Below, piece by piece: positions 1-10,471 of a stretch of 64,000 nucleotides of DNA; position 1 is the stretch's first letter; the number at the start of each line of letters is the position of its first letter. The stretch covers positions 11,850,060-11,914,059 of the forward strand of contig OZ038529.1 in assembly GCA_964036665.1 (NCBI GenBank). The letters run 5' to 3'. The DNA comes from Gordius sp. MW1 (taxonomy: Eukaryota > Nematomorpha > Gordioida > Gordea > Gordiidae). Under the pieces are notes generated by a model that saw only the letters and a list, made by a program, of their open reading frames with translations, was not told the DNA's origin and did not search any database. The position numbers and the translations under genes are program-made.

Positions 1-1014
1 ATGTGTGTAACTTTAATTTTTCATTTCAAATAATATAATCTACAAATTACAATTGATAATAGAAATCAGGGGGGGGGGGGAAGTAGATGGGAATTGGACT
101 TCAAAAAATATTATTTCTAGAAATATTATTCAATAAAGAAGAACTTTTATTTACAAAGATAAGGTTTCCTAAAGTGAAAAGCCTTTCAACAGGAGCACTA
201 GATGGAAGGCAAACGTTATATTAATTTGTTTTAAATAGGGAAATGCATTATATATTTTAAATGATGGCATACTGATGAGCTGTACTAAGAGTGAAAACGT
301 TGTATGTCTGTTATTAATTTGTAGTCACATGCTAAAAAAGATGTCAAATTAATCTCTAATTCAAAAATTAAATGCCTATAGATGGCGCTAATTAGAGTAT
401 AATCTTAAGTTAATTGCGGCAGTCCTAAAAGGTATTATCTTCTTAAAAATATTAACAAGCCCGCAATTTATTAGATAATTTCAAAGATATTTTTCAGTTT
501 TATATAGTTTTCAATGATTTCTTTATTAGAGTTATCGCGTCTGATATCGAGGAAATCTAACTCACTGAAGTATCAGAGTTTACATTTATGCATTTAGTGG
601 CAACATTGAATTTATTGCCTTCAAAATTCTATACTTTTTCTCTCAATTTTTGGATTATCATCTTATCCAAGCCCAGTCTCTTTTAAACATTGAATGCAGG
701 ACAGCTGCATTTTCATAAATATGAATTTGAAATAATCTTCAAGGCCAAGGTAAAGAGCTAGGTAGATCAGACAGAACATGCTGCACCATTCACATTATCC
801 ACTTCTGAGTATATATTACAATCAATATCCATCCTAATTAAAGGCGCATGAAAATCACAAAAATTTAACTAATGATTTATTTTGAAATACAGGCTAGGTT
901 GTTGTTGTTTTCAATAATATCAAAAAGGCGTGTGCAACAAATCGTTCTTGTTTATGAAAATAATATACTCGCATTATAAATTCACTTTAAATAATAATAA
1001 AGTTCATGTTTAGA
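1..1014. other. AT-rich non-coding stretch
   Basis: I see no convincing exon, ORF or mobile-element core here. A run of G occurs near position 70. The sequence is low-complexity AT-rich DNA. Confidence 0.4.
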
Positions 1015-1125
1015 ATATTAAAAAATAACTAGTTTCTCATAAAAAAACGAACTAGTTCAAGTTGAAATCAATTTTATAAAAGTAACTAGTTCAGTTCTAA
1101 GGTCAAAAAAAATGAACTAGTTCTT
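1015..1125. repeat. Cluster of ACTAGTT palindromic motifs
   Basis: The short palindrome GAACTAGTTC or close variants occurs about four times in roughly 100 bp, separated by AT-rich spacers. This may be a decayed tandem array. No function can be assigned. Confidence 0.4.
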
Positions 1126-1794
1126 AACAGCTCTACTAATAGGTAAAAAATGGTAGTATTTGGCCGTTCTAAAAAATTTGGCAAGAGTTTCTTTTAAATA
1201 TTATGTTATCACTAGCAAAACGGCTCATAGGTCACAAAATTTTAATATTTAATAACTTGTGCATTTAAATACAAAGTTGGAACGTTTACAAATCATTTAA
1301 CAGCAAAATATTTTTTTATTAAAATTTTGTTTATTTGAAGTAGAAACGTTAAAAAGACGAAGTATAAAAATTGGAAATATCTAAAATATAAAAGCGGTAA
1401 AGTTTAAAGTCTAAATATTTTATAATAAAATTACATTAAACAATATATTCCTCTTTTGGGTCATCCCGTTTACGCCCTTGCCCTAAAAATAAACTTTATA
1501 ATGAATAAAATTAGTTTAATTAGTCAAAATTCTGTGCTCTGTCTTTACTTACCTCTTTGATAAAAAATAATAATTGGGGAAGCTTTGTTAATAAATGAAA
1601 TTAGAACGAAATTTAACACTTGCAAGCATTGTGTGAAGTTGGGCATGACGCTTTTATATTAGACGGCTGTGAATAATAAATATAAATATTTCAATCCTTT
1701 CCATGAACGTTGCTAGGGGTCTGACCTCGGCCCGAAGCCAAAATTCCTAGGCCAAAAATGTATATCTCTAACCACTGCAAAGAGTTTGACGCCT

Positions 1795-2005
1795 CCTATT
1801 CGCCCTTCTTTGTCCCCCCCTTGTTCTTCTCTTTGCATCCCCCTTTATGCCTCACCTCTCTTAAATGGTAATTAATAGTCAAGCAATTAGAAAGACCTTG
1901 AAAGTTGTTTTTTAATGCCCCCCCCCCTTTTTTGCCGCTCCTGTTCTCCTCTTTGCCCCCCCCCCTTATAAATGATAATAATAGTCAACCAATAAGAAAC
2001 ACCTT
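1795..2005. repeat. Imperfect direct duplication, pyrimidine-rich
   Basis: Two imperfect copies of a unit of roughly 120 bp are visible, at about 1800-1900 and 1925-2005. Each contains a CTTTTTTGCC/TTGTTCTTCTCTTTGC-like pyrimidine stretch with long C runs, then a stretch of the type AATAGTCAA-CAAT-AGAAA-ACCTTG. Probably a small duplicated repeat. No coding content. Confidence 0.45.
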
Positions 2006-3753
2006 GATTTTTGTAGAATTTATTTCCAATAATGGTAATTTTGGATTGATAAAATGAAAGGGTGGAAATGGGTTTAGATATTTCGATTGTCCAGTAATAA
2101 TTGGCAATAAAAAATAAAAATTACAAGTGAGGTGAATTACAAATAAGGAGAAATTATAAATGAACGAATGACGAGGTAAAATTAAAAAGAGGAGGTAATA
2201 TAAACAAAAGGTAATAAAAACCAGTTAAAACAGGAGGGTGAATAATAACGGGCACTGGTTGGAACAAGAGAGTTAACACTTATTGAAATAGTGGGGTAAA
2301 CAACTTTAAGATCAAATTATTAATTTACCTAATATTTACTTCTTGCCTTAATATACATTTTATAATGTTATTCACTTAATATATCACTTATACTATACTA
2401 GTCACTGAAAATTTAAAAGGTCTTAATAAATATCAAAACAATACATTTAATCGAATTGCTTAACAAAATCATAAACGTGCACAAAATATCTGAAAAAATT
2501 TCATTATAATATTTGTATTAAAAATTTGCAATCTTTCCTCCTACCCTAAAGAAAAAGGTAAAACAAAAATGCTAAAGCATGGCTATTTACACCACTCTGA
2601 CATATAATTGCTACTTTGTTTAGATTCAAGTAGACTCATAAATATATTTTCGCTCTAGGCTTGTAGTTTTCTTAATTTATGTAAACGTTATTAATTTGTT
2701 AATGTATGTAAATTATATTTACGAAAATTAAAAAAAACCTTGGTTTTAATTTAACATTACAAAATTAAAATACATAACTGTTATATTCTTATGATTAGGA
2801 TAGATTGAAATTTAAAGATGGTAAAACTTTCTAAAAATCATGTAAGACGACGATATTTATATCGCACATTAGTACAAGCAAATTCCGACAATATAATGTT
2901 ACTATTAATTTTTTTAGACTTACAATTTAAACTGGAATATGACTTAGTTAATGACCGTAAACAATGCCACTCATTACACTTTAACCAAATTGATTTGCTA
3001 TATCTTGTCGTTTTTTTTAAATAGCCTCCGATATAAAGGGGGAATGGAATATATTAAAAACCCCGTCAGTCAGGTTCAGAAAAGTGATAAAAATTGTTTA
3101 CAAAAATCTTAAACACCCAAATTGTAACTTTTAAAAATTAAGCAAATATTTTATAATATCCAATTAAAATTATTTATTGCAAAGTAAAAACAAAAATAAA
3201 GAATCTAATAAGGAATTGAATTTTAAAATAAAGTAGGAAGATTTCATGTGAACTGAAGGCCACAAAGCCACCTAAAAAAGTTAACTATTGTAAACTATAT
3301 TATATAGAAATTTTAAAAGTAGGAATTTTTGGATCCCAGTTCATCAAATTGTTATAATATCAAATAAAAAAGATTTATGATTTTAAATACTATATAGTAG
3401 TTTATGTAATTGCTACCTGTTGTTTACAAATAAAATTGATTTTGCTAAAAGATGTAACTTATTTAGCTAAAAATAATTTTGAACCCATTTGAACAACATT
3501 TCAGCTCATATTCACAATGGTAATTTAGCGCAAGTTATTATTAAAATCTAATGCCACCATATTGCACTTATTTAACTAATAACAATTTTTTACCCATAAA
3601 CCATGTGCCAATAATTTTTTATACAGTTAATTTGAATTTCTATAGAATCAGCATATAAAAAATGTATTTCAACCTTTCCATGATCAAAACTTAATTCTTG
3701 ATTAACATAGCATAATATGACACATCTTATATAATGAGCCATCAATGACTCAA
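2006..3753. other. AT-rich non-coding stretch downstream of PA2G4
   Basis: No exon or recognisable element. One open frame (2818-3024, plus strand) has no family resemblance and only the composition expected from AT-rich DNA. The right end should hold the 3' UTR of the minus-strand PA2G4 gene, whose stop is at 3754-3756. Confidence 0.4.
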
Positions 3754-5459
3754 TTAATGATTATCATTTTTTCCAGGATCTTCACCCTCAATGGGTATAT
3801 CTTGTGAAGGACTTTTGATTGAATCAGCATTCTTTTTTGTCTTTTTTTTCTTGGTAGTTTTCTTAATGGATGATTTTAAAAGTGCCTAAATAAGTTGTTG
3901 ATTTAAAAAAATATTTATATAATACATTTAATTCTTCATCCTCAATTTTATAGGCTGAATCAAAATCATTAGGATTAATAAAATTGCTTGTTAGCCTAAC
4001 TGATCCATTCGGCATTAGTAATAGGGTAAATTTAATTTGTGCAACATATTCTCCTATTATATAATTATAAGACAAGTGAAAAAATATACCATCTTTTTCC
4101 CAAAGGACAGGATAAGGTATCATCAATTTATGATTAACACACTCCACAACACCAAGCCTTGCTTTCTTTTCATCTTCACAACTCCTAAAAAGTCAATAAT
4201 ATATGACATATCAATGATTACCTCAAAGAAAATGGCATGTTACCATATTTTTTTTCAATTTCACTAAAAAAAGCTATATACAAATATATAGCAGTTAATT
4301 ATAATTTACCTCTTGAAGCTTTCAATTTTAAATTATAAATTTCATCAGTCTTTTTAAAAACGGTAGTGCGTGAATCCTTTTCTTTCCCCTGTATAAATTA
4401 CAAAGCACTTTAACAACAAAATGTTTAGTGATTTCAAACTAATTTTATAAGATAAAGTTATCATTAAATATTTTAATTTATTATTAACATTCATCAATTG
4501 TAATTTAAAAAAGATTATGCCTAACTTTGCCATCTCCAGTGGATATTAAACAATCAATGGCATAAACTTCATGTATCTTAAAATCAGCCTTTTCATGTTC
4601 TTGTCTTAAAATAAAGTATAAATTAAGTTGTTAATATATACTTTTGATTATCAGAAGGATTTTGAATTATTGATTTTTTCCCTTCAATTTCATGTTGTTG
4701 CAACTGGTGCATTACCATACCTTAAAAAGTATTTATGTCATATAATAAAGCTACCTTCAACTGGTTTACATTTAAAAGATTCAGAAATTTTTTGAATTGC
4801 TTTAGTCACTTGCTCATTATTATTTCCATCTTTAATTAACCGTTGACAAATTTCTGAAGAATAATATGCAGCTAATATGACATCAGCAATGCGTCCCGAT
4901 ATTTTAGCACCCTATAAAAAGTAATTTTATCAAAAGGTCAAATTTACTTTGGGTCCAACTACAAAAGTATGGCCAACTACGGCAATAAATCCATCAACAT
5001 GCACTCCTAGATCACTAAGAAAAGATTATAGTATTAAATAATAAATTACATTTTGATAAGATCCCCTGCTTTAATTACTATTAGGCTGTCACTTGCTAAA
5101 GGTGAAAAATGACAGATGCAGTTATTTATAGAAACACATGTTGGGAATGCTATTCCTAAAAATTTATTATATTAAAAGTATTTACGTATTAACCTTTTTT
5201 AGTATCTTTATTTCTCTTAAAAGTCTTTGCCGTTTCTTGTTCTATAAAACTATCGCCACATTGGCATATCTCTTGAACGGTGGCTCCCTCTACACATTTG
5301 TCAATTACTAAATTCATGGCTTCTAAAAAAGAGATTTAAATAAAATGCATATTTATATTTACTATTGGCAATTTCCCCCGCCATGTTGTATTTTGTAACT
5401 ACTAAATCATTAACTATGGTTTGCTCTTCAGTATCAGATTCGCTAGAACTTGAAGGCAT
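3754..5459 (-). CDS. PA2G4: Proliferation-associated protein 2G4 (EBP1/p38-2G4), complete 12-exon gene
   Basis: Joining exons 5459-5363, 5322-5194, 5155-5050, 5014-4948, 4911-4755, 4720-4642, 4604-4526, 4388-4310, 4273-4222, 4184-4090, 4053-3926 and 3885-3754 gives 399 codons plus stop, close to the 394 aa of human PA2G4. Every junction is GT-AG and in phase. Recognisable blocks are [15 protein letters not shown] near the N-terminus, [45 protein letters not shown] and a Lys-rich tail ([11 protein letters not shown]). The family is a catalytically dead relative of methionine aminopeptidase type 2 that binds RNA, ribosomes and, in vertebrates, ErbB3 and Rb. The second metal-ligand position (Asn in human PA2G4) appears to be Val here, consistent with loss of peptidase activity. 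An LxxLL motif (LNALL) spans the last exon junction. Eleven introns, ten of them only 34-40 nt. The start Met precedes an acidic Ser-rich segment as in orthologues. Confidence 0.96.
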
Positions 5460-6186
5460 GATATTCAAATTTAAATGCGGACACAGTTGATTAAATTGAA
5501 TTGGCCGCTACTTCCCGAATAGTACGTTTTATAAGTTTATCCAGGATTATGAACCATGTGATAAATTAAGATTATTTTGCAAAAAATCATAGCTGTGTAA
5601 AATTTGTGAGGCCTTTAAGCAATATGATACCAATTGAGGAATTTACCAAAACAAAATTGTTAAATTTAAATTGTTATACTAATTGAGTCCAACCATCAAA
5701 ATTCCAAATTTTGCCAATCTCTACCAATAAGGATCTCAAAGAAGATAGCATTATCGCAAAAAGATTATAAGCGCAGCTAGAAATAACCCGATTACCTTAA
5801 TTCCTTAATAAGCAAAAGTTCTTTGGCCAACATTGTAAACTATTATAATAATAAAATATATTCTATATGTTAAAAATTCGTTGTCTTTTAAGGGTATGAG
5901 ATTTGGAAAGAATTCTAAATGCTGTGCTGTTATTCTATTAAGATTGTAAATTTTTAAGGTAAGCAGTGACTTAGCTAGCTTTACACCCTTGGAGGGCTAG
6001 ATTCTAATTTCATTGAAGCGGGAAGGAGCAAACGGCGCCTGAATTTGTTTCTATTGCTGTTAGTTTAAGTTGTTATTTTAGTTAAATTCTCCCATTTTTA
6101 TCAGATTCCCTTTAACTTATACGTATTCACTTTAGTGTTTTTAAATCCGCTCAGTATTTTTTTCGAATACCATTCACTTACACCCT
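5460..6186. other. Upstream region of PA2G4, no element recognised
   Basis: This AT-rich stretch lies upstream of the PA2G4 start (minus strand) and should contain its promoter and 5' UTR. I see no clear TATA box, exon or mobile element until the LINE 3' tail (GAAGAAGAAG-type repeat on the minus strand) at about 6187. Confidence 0.35.
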
Positions 6187-8030
6187 ATGCTTCTTCTTCT
6201 TCCTCTTCTTATTTATCAAGGTGCCACAGTCGTGGGGTTTGTTTTATTGAGTTTTTTTTATCTTGAGCGGGTAAGGGCCATGTCTTAATTGATCTTCTTT
6301 GTTTACATAACTTCACCCACTTGCCCTTTCCATGTAACACAAGGTAGTCCTCTTCCTCTCTTCCCCTGTAGGTCCATGTGCAGTAGTTTTCGATTTTTAT
6401 CATTCTGCTCGCTTTTCGGCATATGTCCATACCACCTATTTTCAAGCCTAGGTTGAATACCTATTTTTAATGAGAATGTTATTCGTCATAACTTAGAGCT
6501 TAGTATACCCCAAGCTCCAGCGTATTATTCTCATCTTCTTGGCCTGCAACAACTTTTCTTCCTTGATTTTTAGTGCCCATGCTTTAATTCCATAGAGTAA
6601 CACCGGTTTTATCGATCGATTTGTAAGCTTTGGTCTTCAACCATATTGGGATTTCTTACCGCACTCTAAACCAGATATACGTCGCCTTATAAGCCATCCT
6701 TTTCGGATCTGGGCATTGACCTCTGTTGCGCAACCTCCCTCTTGGCATCCAGCCTAGGTATGTAAACCTCTCCACTTCTGGGTACTTTAAATGATCTAGT
6801 GATGAGGTGCCTGTAACGTTCATCTCTATATATACCGATTCTTAATTGCTAATCTTTAAACCATATCCAGCTTAGCGCTTAGACCACTTTTTGGCTTTCC
6901 CGATTTTCCCCTTTGTCTCTTTGCATAGTACTATATTATAGGCAAATCGCATACACGGAGATGGCTTTTGAATATCTCTAGCTATTGTGTCCATTATTAT
7001 ATTAAATAAAAAAGGACTTAGAGCAGAATTTTGATGCATGCAATTTCAACCCGAAATGGTTTATAGTCTCCAGCTGTCGTTTTAGAGCACGACTTTGAGG
7101 CTTCAAAAATTTTTTCCATAAGCTGTATATATAGGTCAGGGATGTTTTGTTTTCCCAAATACAACATTAAATTGCGAGGAAAAGTGTAATAAGCTATCTC
7201 CAAGTCGATAAAGATGTTGCCTATTTTTCTTCCTATTTTACATGATTATACATCATTTTTCTGCGAGCATGGGTTGATTGAGGAGTTGCCGGCCATAAAA
7301 TCGAATTGGTTAGAATGTCAACTTCGTTTTTCAGCAATGTTACTAAGAATTTTTCCATAAATTAAGAAATGGCAAGTTTAGCTTGATACTTCTGTAATTC
7401 TCACCCTCTCGCGGGTCTCCCTTAACTTTGAATAAGGGTATCGTGCTTGCTCTCCGTAGATTAGAAATTCGCTCATCTTCCAACATCTTGTTAAAAACTT
7501 TTAGGCGTGACTCCTCCTTTACAGCATCCGATCAATGCGTCCACAGGAATTCCATCTGGGCCATTAGCTTTTCCTTTTGGTGTCCTAACTTCATCCTCCT
7601 TCGACGGCTTAATATCGAGAAGCATCTTTGTCATTTGCAATGTGTATAAACTCCTTGAAATATCCTTTCCACCTTTCCGTCACTTCTTTCGGCTTGAATA
7701 ACGTTTGACCCTTCTCCTTTTTAATATTTTAAGCATCGCGATTTTTCTTCTCCCTTATCTTGACCAATTCGTAAATAAGCCTCTCGATCCCATTATGATC
7801 CAGTTTGTTTGCCATCTCAATGTACGCGGAATTTTTGGCAACTGCAACGGCTTTTTTCGCAACTATTTTTGACTCCCTATACTTTTAATAATCCTCCGAC
7901 TTTTTTTATTTATGACACCGTCTATATCGATTTTTCTTTCTTTCGATGAAATCCCTAACCGATTGATCCCATTATAGCTCCCTATTCATAGCTTTGTCGC
8001 CTTTTATTCTACCCTCAGCAAATACCTTTT
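6187..8030 (-). pseudogene. RTE-like LINE remnant (reverse transcriptase)
   Basis: Read on the minus strand, broken frames give non-LTR retrotransposon ORF2 in the expected order: a linker with DFIERKKNRYR, then a WKGYFKEF segment, PDGIPVDA, the RT core (FIDLEIAYYTFPRNLMLYL, then NSALSPFLFNIIMD in another frame), and the C-terminal block RWYGHMPKSE...GKRGRGLPCVTWKG. It ends in an (AAG)n-like simple repeat at about 6187, typical of a LINE 3' tail. Many stops and frameshifts interrupt it, so it cannot encode a working protein. The wording of these blocks matches RTE/BovB-type elements, an assignment from memory of the family. Related fragments occur on the plus strand at 22440-22690, 32220-35520 and 56218-56530. 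Confidence 0.8.
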
Positions 8031-8821
8031 CAAAATAGAAATAAATATCGTAAAATTACAGCAGAATAAAAAACGGCTATATTTACTATTTACTGTATTG
8101 TAAGTTGATACAGAAAAATGGTAAGCGTACAAATAAAGAGATGTATGTAGACTATAAAAAGATAATTATAGCTCTTTGGTGTTGCCTCAATTCCCTAGAA
8201 TTTTTGGCTACAACTATAACAAATCTCGTCATAAATGTATTGTACGTTGCACTAAGCCATACCCTTATCAAAATGTAAATAAAACAATCGAACTATAATG
8301 TAGGATCAATTAAACCGATGAAGGTTAATATATTAATAACATTTTATTCCTTCTGTACTTATTGAAATTTTGACAATTAATTGCGTCCTTTAATCAACAC
8401 ACCGTAATGGGGAACTAAAATTTGTTTGAGGCTTTCTTAGCACGCGGGTTGGATCCTGAGGACCCCAAGCCGTTTATAAAAGGTGTACAAATTAAGTTAG
8501 TAAATATTAGATTTCATTTTTTCAGTAGCTTAACAGAATTTACCCTAGAATATCTATGCAAAATTTGGCTTATCCAAAAGTTTTTAAGATAGAAAGTGTT
8601 TTAGATACCTTCCATAATATGAAAAAAAATTCAATGTTTTTTTTTAAAAATATTTTTGAAACCCATTATTGTAAACCCATTTGTGAAGAAATTTTTTGTA
8701 TACATTTCTTTTTATTTATGATATTCAATTTTTAACTCTGATTTTAACATGTTAATTTTTCTTCGTGGTATTTTAAAGTGCTTATTTGTGTGATTTTTCC
8801 CGCATTTTTTGATTTTTTAAT
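8031..8821. other. AT-rich spacer before the piggyBac-like remnant
   Basis: No coding signal or repeat structure recognised. It may contain the 5' flank of the piggyBac-like element that follows. Confidence 0.35.
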
Positions 8822-9214
8822 ATGTCCAATCTTGACAAGTGCAGTATTTTTGATAGTTATTCGTCTGAAGATGGTATATAAACATAATAATTACAACATT
8901 TTATCGAGCAGTTCTTGATGAGTCTGATGATTACATCTACATGAGTAGTCATGAATCTGAGAGTGAGTTAGCAGGAGATGAAGATGAAGAGGAATTAATT
9001 GATATGCCTAACAAAAATAGTTACTTTTATGGTAAGTAACTTAGATGCTTTTATAATATGAGATATATCAAAAAGAAGGACAATACTTAGTGGCATAAAA
9101 ATTGTCCTAATAAAAATGTTAGAACAAGGAAATGGAATTTTGTATTGCATTTACCTGGTGTAAAACCATATGGACGGGCAGCCAAAACTCCTCTTGATCG
9201 TTTCAAATTACTTA
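8822..9214 (+). pseudogene. piggyBac-like transposase remnant, 5' part
   Basis: A frame opens with MSNLDKCSIFDSYSSED, followed after a possible short intron by an acidic stretch (SDDYIYMSSHESESELAGDE) and then, across a GTAAGT-type donor, by WHKNCPNKNVRTRKW and VKPYGRAAKTPLDRFKL. An acidic N-terminus and a PNK-type entry block are typical of piggyBac transposases and PGBD-like genes. An in-frame TAG lies just before WHKNC, and I could not join the segments in phase, so this copy looks dead. The sequence breaks off at 9214 where the Helitron begins and resumes at 14083. Confidence 0.75.
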
Positions 9215-9417
9215 TCTATATATATAAAGTAAAGTGTTTGTATATATGTATGTAAGGGCTAATCTCTGAAACTACCGGCCCGATTCGCGCGAAAATTTAC
9301 CCCTAGGTTCCCAGGGCGGCCAGGGGTAAAATAGCTCTTTCAGAATCCTAAAATTCCTTTTAGTTTTCGAGATATTGGGTTTTATGCGTTTTGACGTTCA
9401 ATAAAATGTCAATCAAA

Positions 9418-10467
9418 CGCACCTCCTCGCGTTCGTTGAAAATTTGCATATACAGACAGTTCTGTAGTAAAGGTGTATCACTTTTAATATTTTTTTAAAA
9501 AGTAGCTTTAAAAATATCGTACATTTCATGATCCCTACCTATGTGCCATTTTAATTCAAGCGCCTAATTCAAGATTAATTCTGTAATTTTGATCAATATT
9601 CCATATTTATTGGTTATTTAAATTCAACAAACAGATAAGAATTTAGATGTATATTTTAAAATAATTTACTTAATTCTTTCTTATTTATATTGTTATTTTT
9701 TTTAAATTAATTAATTTATTTATATTTTACAAATTTTCAGACTACCTTAGTGTTTTAAACGTATATCGTTACACATGTGAATTTTTTTTAAATTAATTAA
9801 TTTATTTATATTTTACAAATTTTCAGACTACCTTAGTGTTTTAAACGTATATCGTTACACATGTGAATTTTTTTTAAATTAATTAATTTATTTATATTTT
9901 ACAAATTTTCAGACTACCTTAGTGTTTTAAACGTATATCGTTACACATTTGCATCCCTACCTATGTGCCATGCACCTCCTCGCGTTCGTCGAAAATTTGA
10001 ATATACAGACGGTTCTTTAGTAAAGGTGTATCACTTTTAATATTTTTTTAAAAAGTAGCTTTAAAAATATCGTACATTTCATGATCCCTACCTATGTGCC
10101 ATTTTAATTCAAGCGCCTAATTCAAGATTAATTCTGTAATTTTGATCAATATTCCATATTTATTGGTTATTTAAATTCAACAACCAGATAAGAATTTAGA
10201 TGTATATTTTTAAAAAATAATTTACTTAATTCTTTCTTATTTATATTGTTATTTTTTTTAAATTAACTAATTTATTTATATTTTACAAATTTTCAGACTA
10301 CCTTAGTGTTTTAAACGTATATCGTTACACATGTGAATTTTTTTTAAATTAATTAATTTATTTATATTTTACAAAGTTTCAGACTACCTTAGTGTTTTAA
10401 ACGTATATCGTTACACATTTGCATCCCTACCTATGTGCCATTTTAATTCAAGCGCCTAATTCAAGAT
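9418..10467. repeat. Nested duplications with 86-bp tandem units in the Helitron 5' region
   Basis: A segment of roughly 300 bp beginning CACCTCCTCGCGTTCGT occurs twice (about 9421-9740 and 9972-10300). Inside it an 86-bp unit containing CAGACTACCTTAGTG and AACGTATATCGTTACAC is tandemly repeated: three copies with CAGACT at 9738, 9824 and 9910, and two copies at 10294 and 10380. A further partial copy (CATCCCTACCTATGTGCC...) ends at 10467, directly before the truncated RepHel ORF. Confidence 0.85.
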
Positions 10468-10471
10468 ACTT

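Noticed and set aside
2818..3024. 68-codon plus-strand frame near the left end
   Set aside because: Amino-acid mix is what AT-rich random DNA gives; no splice partners or homology recognised.
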